Of a stretch of 38,923 nucleotides of DNA, positions 1 to 8,537 are shown piece after piece. The position numbers and the translations under genes are program-made. The stretch is from Streptomyces scabichelini (GTDB lineage: Bacteria > Actinomycetota > Actinomycetes > Streptomycetales > Streptomycetaceae), in NCBI RefSeq assembly GCF_011045015.1, contig NZ_JAAKZY010000091.1:1-38923 (forward strand), in the 5' to 3' direction. The notes under the pieces are model-generated. The model ran no database searches. It was not told the DNA's origin and saw only the letters and a program-made list of their open reading frames with translations. The stretch's first letter is position 1, and each line of letters begins with the position of its first letter.

Positions 1-57
1 CGGGGAGGGTGGGGTGGTTCCGCTCCGTCAGTTTCGGGTTCCTGCGGTCGTTTCACA

Positions 58-188
58 CAGGTCCCGTAGCCCAGTCCTGTAGCCCAGGTCCCGTAGCTCA
101 GGTCCCGGAGATGGGCCCTCCCTTACTCCGGCCGCACTCCCATACTCCGGCCGCACTCCCTTACTCCGGAGCTGCCCTCTCTTACTCC
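58..188. repeat. two short tandem repeat blocks
   Basis: Bases 58-110 hold four copies of a 13-14 bp unit beginning CAGGTCCCGTAGC. Bases 123-169 hold two and a half copies of a 19-bp unit built on TACTCCGGCCGCACTCCC. The blocks lie just downstream of the leftward metallophosphoesterase gene. They look like slippage-prone intergenic repeats; no coding frame is convincing here. Confidence 0.7.
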
Positions 189-1108
189 CGCTCCGTAAGC
201 GTCAGCAGCGTCGCCTCAGGCGGGCATGCGAACCGTACCGGCGTGTAGCGATTCGTACCGCAGCCCGCCGAGACGTGCAGGTACGCCGTCCGGCCGCCGG
301 ACGTATGCGTGGACAGGCCCTTCACTCGGTCCGTGTCCAGGTCGCAGTTGGTGACGAAGGCGCCGTAGAAGGGGAGGCAGACCTGGCCGCCGTGGGTGTG
401 GCCGGCCAGGATCAGGGGGTAGCCGTCCGCGGCGAAGGCGTCGAGGGCGCGCAGGTACGGGGCGTGGACAAGGCCCATGGAGAAGTCGGCCGAGTCGGAC
501 GGGCCGCCGGCCACGTGCGCGTACCGGTCGCGTTTGATGTGCGGGTCGTCGAGGCCCGTCAGCTCGATCTCGAAGCCGTCGATCTTCAGCGTGCCGCGTA
601 CGTTCGTCAGGTTCAGCCACCCCGCCGAGTCGAACCCGTCGCGCAGGTCCTCCCACGGATTGTGGATCGCGCCGACGACGGGCGGGTTGCCGTTCAGCCC
701 GTGCCGCCCCTGCACCTTCTCGAGCAAGTAGCGGGCGGGGTTGCGGGGTTTGGGCCCGTAGTAGTCGTTCGAGCCGAAGATGTACGCCCCCGGGAACTCC
801 ATCAGCGGGCCAAGGGCGTCCAGGACCTCCGGTACGCCCTCCGGATCGGACAGGTTGTCGCCGGTGTTGATGACGAAGTCGGGGCGCAGCCCGGCCAGCG
901 AGTGCAGCCAGCGCTGCTTCTTGCGCTGGCCGCTCACCATGTGGATGTCGGAGACCTGGAGGACGCGGAGCGGGCGCATGCCCGCCGGCAGCACCGGCAC
1001 CGTCACCCGCCGCAGGCGGAAGGAGCGGGCCTCGAAACCCACCGAGTAGAGCAGACCGGCGGCGCCAGCCGCCGCGATTCCCAGGGGTACTCCGTATCGC
1101 GCGCGCAT
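182..1108 (-). CDS. membrane-anchored metallophosphoesterase
   Basis: This 308-aa protein belongs to the calcineurin-like phosphoesterase family. An N-terminal hydrophobic stretch (about residues 7-25) suggests a membrane anchor or signal. The metal-binding motifs appear in order: SDIHM near residue 54, TGDN near 82, a GSND variant of the usual GNHD motif near 112, and GHTHGG near 236. The substrate cannot be told from sequence; a phosphomonoester or phosphodiester outside or at the membrane is the family expectation. It reads divergently from yqeY. In M. tuberculosis the gene in this position (Rv3683) is of the same family, next to ponA2, so a link to envelope metabolism is reasonable but is inference. 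Confidence 0.88.
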   Translation of the reverse strand: MRARYGVPLGIAAAGAAGLLYSVGFEARSFRLRRVTVPVLPAGMRPLRVLQVSDIHMVSGQRKKQRWLHSLAGLRPDFVINTGDNLSDPEGVPEVLDALGPLMEFPGAYIFGSNDYYGPKPRNPARYLLEKVQGRHGLNGNPPVVGAIHNPWEDLRDGFDSAGWLNLTNVRGTLKIDGFEIELTGLDDPHIKRDRYAHVAGGPSDSADFSMGLVHAPYLRALDAFAADGYPLILAGHTHGGQVCLPFYGAFVTNCDLDTDRVKGLSTHTSGGRTAYLHVSAGCGTNRYTPVRFACPPEATLLTLTERE

Positions 1109-1234
1109 ACGCCCATCGTGTCAGACGGCGCGCAGCCGTGAAGCCATCGCATGATCCCCTGGACGCCATCTCACAGCCACCACACAACCATCGCACGGCC
1201 ACTGCACAGCCACCCGAGGCCACCGAGGGCCATA

Positions 1235-1272
1235 CCCCGGGAAATCACCGAGGGGCGTGCCCCGGGAAATCA
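1235..1272. repeat. 13-bp direct repeat upstream of yqeY
   Basis: CCCCGGGAAATCA occurs at 1235-1247 and again at 1260-1272, a period of 25 bp, in the divergent region between the metallophosphoesterase gene and yqeY. The second copy ends about 40 bp before the yqeY ATG. It may be a regulator site or a simple duplication. Confidence 0.5.
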
Positions 1273-1310
1273 ATGGGCGGCCGTCGCACCACACCTGCGA
1301 CAATCAACCC

Positions 1311-1775
1311 ATGACCACGCTCAAGTCGAAGCTGCAGGCAGACCTCAACGCCGCGATCAAGGAGCGCGATGAGCTCCGCTCCTCGACGCTCCGGCTGACC
1401 CTCGCCGCGATCACGAAGGAGGAGGTCGCGGGCAAGGAGAAGCGCGAGCTCTCCGACGAGGAGGTCACGAAGGTGATCACCCGTGAGGCGAAGAAGCGCC
1501 GCGAGGCCGCCGAGGCCTTCGCGCAGGGCGGTCGCGCCGAGTCGGCCGAGCGGGAGAAGGCGGAGGGCGAGGTTCTCGCCGACTACCTGCCCAAGCAGCT
1601 GTCCGACGACGAGCTCCAGCGGATCGTCGCCCAGGCGGTCGAGGAGGCCAGGGCGGCCGGTGCCGAGGGCCCGCGCGCCATGGGCCAGGTCATGAAGATC
1701 GTGAACCCGAAGGTGGCGGGCCAGGCCGAGGGCGGCCGCGTCGCCGCCGCGGTGAAGAAGCTGCTCGCGGGCTGA
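1311..1775 (+). CDS. GatB/YqeY domain protein
   Basis: A 154-aa, highly charged, largely helical protein of the GatB/YqeY family (MTTLKSKLQADLN at the N-terminus). The family shares a domain with the C-terminal part of the GatB subunit of tRNA-dependent amidotransferases, but the free-standing protein has no settled function. The frame is open from 1257; I chose the ATG at 1311 because family members start with this helix and the 18 upstream codons are not protein-like. It converges on the PBP gene, with a strong hairpin between the two. Confidence 0.88.
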   Translation: MTTLKSKLQADLNAAIKERDELRSSTLRLTLAAITKEEVAGKEKRELSDEEVTKVITREAKKRREAAEAFAQGGRAESAEREKAEGEVLADYLPKQLSDDELQRIVAQAVEEARAAGAEGPRAMGQVMKIVNPKVAGQAEGGRVAAAVKKLLAG

Positions 1776-1816
1776 GGCCGGAGACCGAAGACCGGAGGAC
1801 GGCCGGGAGGCCGCAG

Positions 1817-1869
1817 TCGTACGCCGATGGGGCGCCCCTTGCCGCAAGGAGCGCCCCATCGGCGTACGA
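1817..1869. terminator. bidirectional hairpin terminator
   Basis: A perfect 19-bp inverted repeat (arms 1817-1835 and 1851-1869) continues after one mismatch with four more pairs around the loop GCCGC. It lies between the convergent yqeY (ends 1775) and PBP (ends 1894) genes and can serve both strands. Confidence 0.85.
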
Positions 1870-1893
1870 GAACCGGCTCGTACGGAACCCGGT

Positions 1894-4164
1894 CTACGGG
1901 AAGTTGCCGCCGTTCCCGTTCCCGCCGCCGTTGTTCCCGTTCCCGCCGATCGTCCACTCCTCCGGGATCGAGAAGGACGGGTCGGGGAGGGGGAGGTCAC
2001 CGATGCCGCCGTTCCCGTTCCCACCGTTGCCGTTCCCGTTCCCGGGGTCGTCGTTGTCGCCGTCGTCCGGGCGGTCCCTGTCCTCGTCGGGCGGGTCGGG
2101 GATGTCGATGTTGTTGAAGCTCGGGGCTTCCTTGCCCTCAAGGGCGCCGGTCATGGCGTCCTTCCAGATCGGGCCGGGCACCCGGCCGCCGTAGACCTTC
2201 TCGTGCCACTCGCCGCCGATCGTGATGTTCGACATCTTGACGGCCTGGGTGGCGCTGCCGACCCAGACGGCGCCGGACATGTTCGGCGTGTAGCCGACGA
2301 ACCAGGCGTTCCTGCGCTCGTCGGTCGTGCCTGTCTTACCCGCGTTGGCGCGGTCGGTGAGGCCGGCCTGCTGCCCCGTACCGGAGTCGACCACGCCGCC
2401 CAGCAGCTTGTTGATGGTGTCCGCCGTGGTCTCGGACATCGCCCGGCTGCAGGTCGACTTCGGCACTGCCAGCGACTTGCTTTCGCCGCCGATCCTCTGG
2501 TCGATCGACTCGATGGCGATCGGCGTGCAGTACGTACCGCGGTTGGCGAAGGTCGCGTACGCGCTCGCCATCGTCAGCGGCGAGATACCGGTGGAGCCGA
2601 GGGTGAGGGAGGACGGCACGATGGGCAGCTTCTTGCCGTTGCCCTGCACCACGCCCATCTTGTCGAGGATCTTGGACACCGGGCACATTCCGATGTCCCC
2701 GAGCATCTGTACGAAGTAGGTGTTGACGGATTTCTCCATCGCCTCCTTCAGGCGGTACGGGCCGACCTCGGACTCGTCCTCGTTCTCCACCTTGGCGCCT
2801 TCGGTGTTCCGCCACGGGCTCGAGTCACAGGTCTGCACCGTCTCCGGATACGCCATTTCGTACGGTGCCGGGTAGGACTGGATCGGCGGGGTGCCCCCCT
2901 CGAGGGCGGCAGCGGCCAGGAACGGCTTGAAGGTCGAACCGGTCGGGAAGCCGAAGTTCGAGCCGCCCCTGCCCCGGTCGACCGAATAGTTGATCTCGGT
3001 CTCGTTCTTGCCGTAGCCGTACGGCTTCGACTGGCCCATGCCGAGGATCTTGCCGGTGCCCGGCTCGACCAGCGTGGTGGCCGTGGCGACCTTGTCCGAC
3101 TTCTTGACGTGGCTCTTGATCGAAGCCTGCACCGAGTCCTGTGCCTGCGGGTCGAGCGTCGTACGGATCGTCAGGCCGCCCTGGTTCCAGACCTTCGCCC
3201 GGGCCTTCTTGGTCTTGCCGAAGACCTTGTCGTTCAGCACCAGTTCGCGTACGTAGTCACAGAAGAAGCTGGCGCCCTTGACCGCCGTGATACACCCGTT
3301 GTTCGGCTTGCTGACCTTCAGCGCGAGCGGCTGTTCCTTGGCCTTGTCGGCCTCCGCCTGTGAGACGTCGCCCATGTCGGCCATGCGCTGGAGCACGATG
3401 TTGCGCCGCTTGATGGCCTCTTCCTCGTCGTTGACCGGGTCGTAGCGGGTCGGCGACTGGACGACGCCGGCGAGCAGCGCGGCCTGTTCCAGGTTCAGGT
3501 CCTTGGCGGACGTGGAGAAGTAGCGCTGGGCCGCGGCCTCGACGCCGTACGCCTGCTGCCCGAAGAACGTGATGTTCAGGTAGTTCTCGAGGATCTTCTT
3601 CTTGCCGAGCTCCTCCTCGACCTGGATCGCGTGCTTCAGCTCATTGATCTTGCGGCCGAGGGTCTGCTGTGTGGCCTGGGCGATCTTCGTCGGGTCGTCG
3701 CCGGCTTCCTCGACGAAGACGTTCTTCACGTACTGCTGCGTGAGCGTGGAGGCGCCCTGGGAGACGCCGCCGCTCTGCGCGTTCTTGTTGAGGGCGCGCA
3801 GGATGCCCTTCAGGTCGATCGCACCGTGCTTGTAGAAGCGCGAGTCCTCGATCGCGACGATCGCCTTCTGCATGTACGGCGAGATGTCCTTGAGGTCGAC
3901 CACCGTGCGGTCGCGCGAGTAGACGGTGGCGATCGTCCCGCCCTGGTTGTCCAGGATCGTGGTGCGCTGACTCAGCGGCGGACGCTTGAGGTTGGCGGGG
4001 ATCTCGTCGAATCCCTCGACCGAGCCCTTGGCCGCCAGCCCCAGTGCGCCGGCCGCGGGCAGCGCGATGCCTGCCGCGACGGCTCCCGCGAGCACGCTGA
4101 CACCTAGGAACTTGGCGGCCTGCTGTACCGGCGACAGACCCCCACCCGAGCGCTTGTTTGCCAT
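1894..4164 (-). CDS. class A penicillin-binding protein (PonA2-like)
   Basis: A 756-aa bifunctional peptidoglycan synthase anchored by one N-terminal membrane helix (about 18-42). The glycosyltransferase (GT51) domain carries EDSRFYKHG with the catalytic Glu at 106. The transpeptidase domain has STFK (Ser410), SVN (479-481) and KTGT (610-613). The tail after about residue 680 is acidic, then Gly/Asn-rich, encoded by many short GGGAACGG-type repeats; it is probably flexible and outside the cell. No PASTA domain is evident. It is divergent from wblA, matching the ponA2-whiB4 pair of mycobacteria, so it is likely the orthologue; in mycobacteria PonA2 acts in stress survival. Confidence 0.93.
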   Translation of the reverse strand: MANKRSGGGLSPVQQAAKFLGVSVLAGAVAAGIALPAAGALGLAAKGSVEGFDEIPANLKRPPLSQRTTILDNQGGTIATVYSRDRTVVDLKDISPYMQKAIVAIEDSRFYKHGAIDLKGILRALNKNAQSGGVSQGASTLTQQYVKNVFVEEAGDDPTKIAQATQQTLGRKINELKHAIQVEEELGKKKILENYLNITFFGQQAYGVEAAAQRYFSTSAKDLNLEQAALLAGVVQSPTRYDPVNDEEEAIKRRNIVLQRMADMGDVSQAEADKAKEQPLALKVSKPNNGCITAVKGASFFCDYVRELVLNDKVFGKTKKARAKVWNQGGLTIRTTLDPQAQDSVQASIKSHVKKSDKVATATTLVEPGTGKILGMGQSKPYGYGKNETEINYSVDRGRGGSNFGFPTGSTFKPFLAAAALEGGTPPIQSYPAPYEMAYPETVQTCDSSPWRNTEGAKVENEDESEVGPYRLKEAMEKSVNTYFVQMLGDIGMCPVSKILDKMGVVQGNGKKLPIVPSSLTLGSTGISPLTMASAYATFANRGTYCTPIAIESIDQRIGGESKSLAVPKSTCSRAMSETTADTINKLLGGVVDSGTGQQAGLTDRANAGKTGTTDERRNAWFVGYTPNMSGAVWVGSATQAVKMSNITIGGEWHEKVYGGRVPGPIWKDAMTGALEGKEAPSFNNIDIPDPPDEDRDRPDDGDNDDPGNGNGNGGNGNGGIGDLPLPDPSFSIPEEWTIGGNGNNGGGNGNGGNFP

Positions 4165-4235
4165 GAGAGCAGCCTAATCCGTAGTTCTGTGCGTTCCGAC
4201 GGAGCGGGTGCTTCCCGGGAAGCTCGGGTACCGAG

Positions 4236-4307
4236 TCGTGACATCAGTAGTCGAGATCAGCAGTCGTGAAGTCACTGGCCGTGACATCACCGGCCGTGAC
4301 ATCACGG
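4236..4307. promoter_or_regulatory. array of GTGA-N2-TCAC boxes
   Basis: Short palindromes of the form GTGANNTCAC occur at 4266-4275, 4281-4290 and 4296-4305, with a near-copy at 4238-4247 and a degenerate one near 4253. Spacing is about 15 bp. The array lies 74 bp upstream of the PBP start and about 420 bp upstream of wblA. The half-sites resemble the older BldD consensus AGTGA(n)TCACC, so BldD is a candidate binder; this is inference. Confidence 0.55.
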
Positions 4308-4724
4308 CATGGCAACGCGAGGCGTCTACGTTCCCAATCGCCGGACACGCGTATATGCCTTGGCCTAAGCTGCTCTCAACTGTCACAGCAGTAGGGCTAC
4401 GTATCAATACGGCTGGCGACCCCGAATCGTTCCAGTCGATTCCCAACTTTTTTGTTGGACTCGTGCCCGAATCCGCCTCATGTGTCACCCGGCGCCCGTT
4501 GTGACGCAGCTCAACTGTCCTGGTTTGCCAGGAAGGTTACGTATGCCCTCAGCTCACTCCGTTGGGTGATCTGCCGCGTACCCATAGTCCATTCGGGCCA
4601 TTCAAGATTGGGCCCGAAGGGGCTGGTTGACTGTGCCCACCTTCCGTAACGTCCTCAACTGGCGGCGGTGAATATGCCGCTGCCGCCGTGGGGGAGCCTC
4701 GATTCGGGAGAGGACGGCGCCGGT
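4308..4724 (+). promoter_or_regulatory. long untranslated region upstream of wblA
   Basis: About 400 bp without a convincing gene precede wblA. It holds a small hairpin CCAAC-T6-GTTGG (4443-4458) and a perfect palindrome TCCTGG-TTTG-CCAGGA (4518-4533). The frame is open from GTG 4668, but that extension is not WhiB-like. A long regulated leader is typical for wblA in Streptomyces. Confidence 0.5.
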
Positions 4725-5063
4725 ATGGGCTGGGTAACCGACTGGAGTGCGCAGGCGGCCTGTCGCACTACCGATCCGGACGAACTGTTCGTTCAAGGAG
4801 CAGCGCAGAACAGGGCCAAGGCGGTGTGCACCGGATGTCCGGTGCGCACGGAGTGCCTGGCCGACGCGCTGGACAACCGCGTCGAGTTCGGCGTGTGGGG
4901 AGGAATGACCGAGCGGGAGCGCCGCGCACTGCTGCGCAGGCGGCCCACGGTCACCTCCTGGCGCAGGCTGCTCGAGACAGCGCGTACGGAGTACGAGCGG
5001 GGGGCGGGCATTCTGCCCCTCGACGAGGAAGAGGTGTACGAGAACTACGCGGCGGTGGGCTGA
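4725..5063 (+). CDS. wblA: WhiB-family iron-sulfur regulator WblA
   Basis: A 112-aa WhiB-like protein starting MGWVTDWSAQAACR. Four cysteines that should hold the [4Fe-4S] cluster are at 13, 35, 38 and 44 (C...CTGC...C), followed by the GVWGG turn at 56-60 and an arginine-rich segment (RERRALLRRR) for DNA or sigma-factor contact. ATG 4725 is preceded by GGAGAGGA at about 9 bp, so I preferred it to the upstream GTG at 4668. WblA is a global regulator of aerial growth and antibiotic production in Streptomyces and corresponds by position and sequence to WhiB4 of mycobacteria, which senses redox state. Confidence 0.93.
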   Translation: MGWVTDWSAQAACRTTDPDELFVQGAAQNRAKAVCTGCPVRTECLADALDNRVEFGVWGGMTERERRALLRRRPTVTSWRRLLETARTEYERGAGILPLDEEEVYENYAAVG

Positions 5064-5111
5064 CCGCTCGCCGCGGTCGCACCGTGCGCAGCACTACACA
5101 GCGCACAAAGC

Positions 5112-5140
5112 CGTATACGACAGCTGTACGGCCGTATACG
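5112..5140. terminator. repeat hairpin between wblA and the ArsA-like gene
   Basis: CGTATACG, itself a palindrome, occurs at 5112-5119 and 5133-5140, so the two copies can pair. It sits between convergent genes and may act as a weak bidirectional terminator. Confidence 0.4.
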
Positions 5141-5208
5141 ACGCCGTCTCTGCGACCAGGACCCGTGCGGTCCCGTACGCGGCAGGGGTCCACGCGGCCC
5201 CGAGAGGC

Positions 5209-6693
5209 TCACGCAGCTCCGGCCGGGGACGCACCGGCCGCGAGCCGTTCCCCGATGTCCCGCAGCCCCGCGAGGTCGTGCACATCGCCGGGCAGCGCGG
5301 GCACCTCAGCCACGGCCACCTCGGGGTGGAGCGCGGTGAAGCGGTCACGCGTGCGCTGCTCGCGGGAGAGCAGCCGCATGCGCTCGGCGTGCAACCTCAG
5401 CAGGCCTGCGGTGAGTTGGTCGACGGTTCGGGCCGTCCCTGCTCCTTCGGCGTTGAACCGGTCCGCGGCGGGGGAGCCTGCGTCGGGTGCGGGAGCCTCG
5501 GGAACGGCGGAAGCGGGAGATTCTGAACTGTCGTACGTGTCGGGAGAGTTACGAAGTCCAGCTTTCCCGCCCTCCTGATCCACAATGCGGGCTTCGGCAA
5601 GATTTTCCGCGGCGGCCGGATCGGCTTCCCTGGTGGCCCGATCGGGTTCTGTGGTGGCTGCGTCGATTTCCGTGGCGGTCGCACCGGCATCCGTGGTGAC
5701 CGGGTCGGGTTCCGTGGTGGTCGCACCGGCTTCCGTGGCGGGCGCATCGGCGGCGAGGCCGAGTTCCTCCGCGGCGGCGAGCGCGCGCTCGGCGGACAGC
5801 TGGGTGGCGCCGCTGCTGTGGACCCGGTTCAGGACGAGACCCGCGAGCGGCATGTCCTCGGCGGCCAGGCGCTCCACGAAGTAGGCGGCCTCGCGCAGTG
5901 CGTCCCGCTCCGGGGCCGCCACCACAAGGAACGCCGTCCCTGGCGCCTGGAGGAGCTTGTACGTGGCGTCGGCGCGCGTGCGGAAACCACCGAAGGTGGT
6001 GTCCATCGCGGCGACGAACGTCTGGACGTCCTTGAGGAGCTGGCCGCCGAGCAGCTTGCCCAGGGTGCCGGTCATCATCGACATCCCGACGTTCAGGAAC
6101 TTCATCCCGGCGCGGCCGCCCAGCTTCGCCGGCGCGGTCAGCAGCCGGATCAGCCTGCCGTCCAGGAAGGACCCGAGCCGCTTCGGAGCGTCCAGGAAGT
6201 CGAGCGCCGAGCGTGAGGGGGGCGTGTCGACGACGATCAGGTCCCACTCGTCGCGGGCCCGCAGCTGGCCCAGCTTCTCCATCGCCATGTACTCCTGCGT
6301 GCCCGCGAAGCCCGCCGAGAGCGACTGGTAGAAGGGGTTGCCCAGGATCGTGGCGGCCCGCTCGGGGTCCGCGTGCGCCTCGACGATCTCGTCGAAGGTG
6401 CGCTTCATGTCGAGCATCATCGCGTGCAGTTCGCCGTCCGCGGAGTCGTCGATGCCCTTCACGCGGCGCGGGGTGTTGTCGAGCGCGTCGATGCCCATCG
6501 ACTGGGCGAGCCTGCGCGCCGGGTCGATGGTGAGGACGACCACCTTCCGGCCGCGCTCGGCGGCACGCAGCCCGAGGGCCGCCGCGGTGGTGGTCTTGCC
6601 GACGCCGCCCGCCCCGCAGCAGACCACGATGCGGGTCTTCGGGTTGTCGAGCAGCGGGTCGACGTCCAGGACGCGGACCGGGTCCAAGCTCAT
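5209..6693 (-). CDS. ArsA/GET3-like ATPase, second copy
   Basis: A 494-aa P-loop ATPase of the ArsA/GET3 class. The deviant Walker A GAGGVGKTT is at 27-35 and the switch-like DTPPS at 156-160. Between about residues 314 and 420 an Ala/Thr/Glu/Asp-rich low-complexity segment with loose 14-residue repeats interrupts the ATPase fold, which resumes with TVDQLTAGLLRLHAERMRLL. The start overlaps the stop of the other ArsA-like gene by 4 bp (ATGA), so the two are probably made together and may form a heterodimer. The mycobacterial counterparts are Rv3679/Rv3680, next to whiB4. No arsenic genes are nearby, so arsenite transport is unlikely. Confidence 0.88.
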   Translation of the reverse strand: MSLDPVRVLDVDPLLDNPKTRIVVCCGAGGVGKTTTAAALGLRAAERGRKVVVLTIDPARRLAQSMGIDALDNTPRRVKGIDDSADGELHAMMLDMKRTFDEIVEAHADPERAATILGNPFYQSLSAGFAGTQEYMAMEKLGQLRARDEWDLIVVDTPPSRSALDFLDAPKRLGSFLDGRLIRLLTAPAKLGGRAGMKFLNVGMSMMTGTLGKLLGGQLLKDVQTFVAAMDTTFGGFRTRADATYKLLQAPGTAFLVVAAPERDALREAAYFVERLAAEDMPLAGLVLNRVHSSGATQLSAERALAAAEELGLAADAPATEAGATTTEPDPVTTDAGATATEIDAATTEPDRATREADPAAAENLAEARIVDQEGGKAGLRNSPDTYDSSESPASAVPEAPAPDAGSPAADRFNAEGAGTARTVDQLTAGLLRLHAERMRLLSREQRTRDRFTALHPEVAVAEVPALPGDVHDLAGLRDIGERLAAGASPAGAA

Positions 6694-7667
6694 GAGATCC
6701 CCTGCTGACGCAGTTCCGTGGCGAGTTCGTACAGGCCCGCCAGGTCCATTCCCTCGGCGAGCAGCGGGAGTTCGTGCAGTGGGAGGCCGAGCTCCTGGAG
6801 CACGGCCCGCTGCTCGCGCTCCAGTGCGTACCGCTCGGCGTACTCGTCCGCCTGGGTGAGCAGCGGATCCACGAGCCGCTCGGCGACCCCGCCGCGGCGT
6901 GCGCCGCCGAGTCCGGCCGCGGACAGCGACTTGGCGATGGCCGTACGCGACGCTTCGCGTGTGAGCTCCAGGTCGGCCTCGTCGAGGATCGCGGGCCGCA
7001 CCATGTTCACGATGGTCCGGCCCACAGGCAGCTTCGCGGCACGCAGCTCGGAAAAGCCGTCCACGGTCTCCTGGACGGGCATCTCCTCGAGGAGTGCCAC
7101 CAAGTGCACGGCCGTCTCCCGGGACTTGAGGACCCGCATGACGGCCTGCGCCTGATTGTGTATCGGGCCGATCTTGGCGAGCCCTGCCACCTCGTCGTTC
7201 ACATTCAGGAAGCGGGTGATGCGGCCGGTCGGCGGGGCGTCCATCACCACGTAGTCGTACGCGAACCGGCCGCTCTTGTCCTTCCGGCGTACGGCCTCGC
7301 AGGCCTTCCCGGTGAGGAGTACGTCCCTGAGGCCGGGCGCGATCGTCGTCGCGAAGTCGATGGCGCCCAGCTTCTTCAGGGCGCGTCCCGCGCCCCCCAG
7401 TTTGTAGAACATCTGGAGGTAGTCGAGGAGCGCCAGCTCGGGGTCGATGGCGAGGGCGAACACCTCCCCGCCCCCGGGAGCGACGGCGATCTTCCGCTCC
7501 TCATAGGGCAGCGCCTCCGTCTCGAAGAGCTGTGCGATGCCCTGCCTGCCCTCGACCTCGACCAGGAGGGTGCGCTTGCCCTCCGTCGCGAGGGCGAGCG
7601 CGAGGGCTGCGGCGACCGTCGTCTTACCGGTGCCGCCCTTGCCGCTGACGACCTGGAGCCTGCTCAC
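6690..7667 (-). CDS. ArsA/GET3-like ATPase, first copy
   Basis: A 325-aa P-loop ATPase. Walker A GKGGTGKTT lies at 9-17 with the signature Lys at 10, and DAPPTGR at about 143-149. It is the upstream gene of the pair. The start is GTG at 7667; TTAGGCT about 7 bp upstream resembles a -10 box, so the message may be leaderless. The DUF4177 gene reads away on the other strand. The family includes tail-anchored-protein targeting factors, but the client in actinobacteria is not established. Confidence 0.88.
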   Translation of the reverse strand: MSRLQVVSGKGGTGKTTVAAALALALATEGKRTLLVEVEGRQGIAQLFETEALPYEERKIAVAPGGGEVFALAIDPELALLDYLQMFYKLGGAGRALKKLGAIDFATTIAPGLRDVLLTGKACEAVRRKDKSGRFAYDYVVMDAPPTGRITRFLNVNDEVAGLAKIGPIHNQAQAVMRVLKSRETAVHLVALLEEMPVQETVDGFSELRAAKLPVGRTIVNMVRPAILDEADLELTREASRTAIAKSLSAAGLGGARRGGVAERLVDPLLTQADEYAERYALEREQRAVLQELGLPLHELPLLAEGMDLAGLYELATELRQQGIS

Positions 7668-7711
7668 ATCTTCGAGCCTAACCAGTCCGCGCCGTGGCTA
7701 CGCAGGAGGCT

Positions 7712-7756
7712 GTGGACAACGTGTGCCGGAGGCGGTGGACAACGTGTGCCGGAGGC
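7712..7756. repeat. 23-bp-period direct repeat with DnaA-box-like core
   Basis: A 22-bp sequence is repeated at 7712-7733 and 7735-7756 in the divergent intergenic region. The 9-mer TGTGGACAA at 7711-7719 is the reverse complement of TTGTCCACA, the Streptomyces DnaA-box consensus; 7734-7742 differs by one base. Confidence 0.5.
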
Positions 7757-7808
7757 TGCGGATGATGCGCGCGGGAGGCCGTGTGCGGCAGCGGCTACAG
7801 TCGGCCAC

Positions 7809-7970
7809 ATGACCAAGTGGGAATACGCAACCGTGCCGCTGCTCGTACACGCCACGAAGCAGATTCTGGACACCTGGGGCGAGGACGGCTGGGAGCTCGT
7901 CCAGGTGGTGCCCGGGCCGAACAACCCCGAGCAACTGGTGGCCTACCTGAAGCGCGAGAAGCAGGCATGA
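7809..7970 (+). CDS. DUF4177 small protein
   Basis: A 53-aa protein beginning MTKWEYATVPL and containing GEDGWELVQVVPG, the hallmark of DUF4177. Its function is unknown. It is too short for many gene callers. Its stop overlaps the start of ridA (ATGA at 7967-7970), which indicates translational coupling. A small gene in the same position exists in mycobacteria (Rv3678A), so the pairing is ancient. Confidence 0.85.
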   Translation: MTKWEYATVPLLVHATKQILDTWGEDGWELVQVVPGPNNPEQLVAYLKREKQA

Positions 7971-8434
7971 GCGCTGTCGAGTCCAAGCTGGCCGAGCTCG
8001 GGCTGAGCCTGCCCGAGGTCGTGCCGCCGCTGGCCGCGTATCAGCCCGCCGTGCAGTCCGGGGTGTACGTCTACACCTCCGGCCAGCTCCCCATGGTGGA
8101 CGGCAAGCTTCCGGTCACCGGCAAGGTGGGTGCGGAGGTGACGCCGGAGGCGGCCAAGGAGCTGGCGGCCACGTGCGCCCTGAACGCCCTGGCCGCGGTC
8201 AAGTCGATCGCGGGTGACCTCGACCGCGTCGCGCGCGTGGTGAAGGTCGTCGGCTTCGTGGCCTCGGCCTCCGACTTCACGGGCCAGCCCGCCGTCCTGA
8301 ACGGCGCGAGCGAGCTGCTGGGCGCGGTCCTGGGCGACAAGGGCGTCCACGCCCGGAGCGCGGTCGGTGTGGCGGTGCTTCCGCTGGACGCGCCCGTGGA
8401 GGTCGAGATCCAGGTGGAGCTGACGGGGGCGTAG
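7967..8434 (+). CDS. RidA/YjgF-family protein
   Basis: A 155-aa member of the RidA/YjgF/YER057c family. Canonical RidA hydrolyses reactive enamine/imine intermediates from PLP enzymes and forms trimers. Family features include the segment VYTSGQLPMVDG near residues 35-46 and a C-terminal HARSAVGVAVLPLDAPVEVE. The usual catalytic Arg of the enzymatic RidA clade (in a PxRxxV context) is not obvious; the equivalent region reads ARSAVGV, so it may be a divergent subfamily. It overlaps the DUF4177 gene by 4 bp. Confidence 0.87.
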   Translation: MSAVESKLAELGLSLPEVVPPLAAYQPAVQSGVYVYTSGQLPMVDGKLPVTGKVGAEVTPEAAKELAATCALNALAAVKSIAGDLDRVARVVKVVGFVASASDFTGQPAVLNGASELLGAVLGDKGVHARSAVGVAVLPLDAPVEVEIQVELTGA

Positions 8435-8537
8435 TCGGGTCCCCGGGAGGGCGTCGGTCAGCCGAAGATCGGGCTCCCCAGGGGCATCGGCGCATCGGGT
8501 CTCCAGGACGGTCCCTGGTCGGTCCGTGGCTGGCCCT

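Noticed and set aside
216..1223. Long frames on both strands over the metallophosphoesterase gene (for example 216-1223 minus, 275-1141 plus)
   Set aside because: Arg/Pro/Gly-rich shadow frames produced by high GC; the 182-1108 frame has all the metallophosphoesterase motifs.
2203..3363. 386-codon plus-strand frame over the PBP gene
   Set aside because: Antisense to a clear PBP with all catalytic motifs; composition (RHR, GRR runs) is that of a shadow frame.
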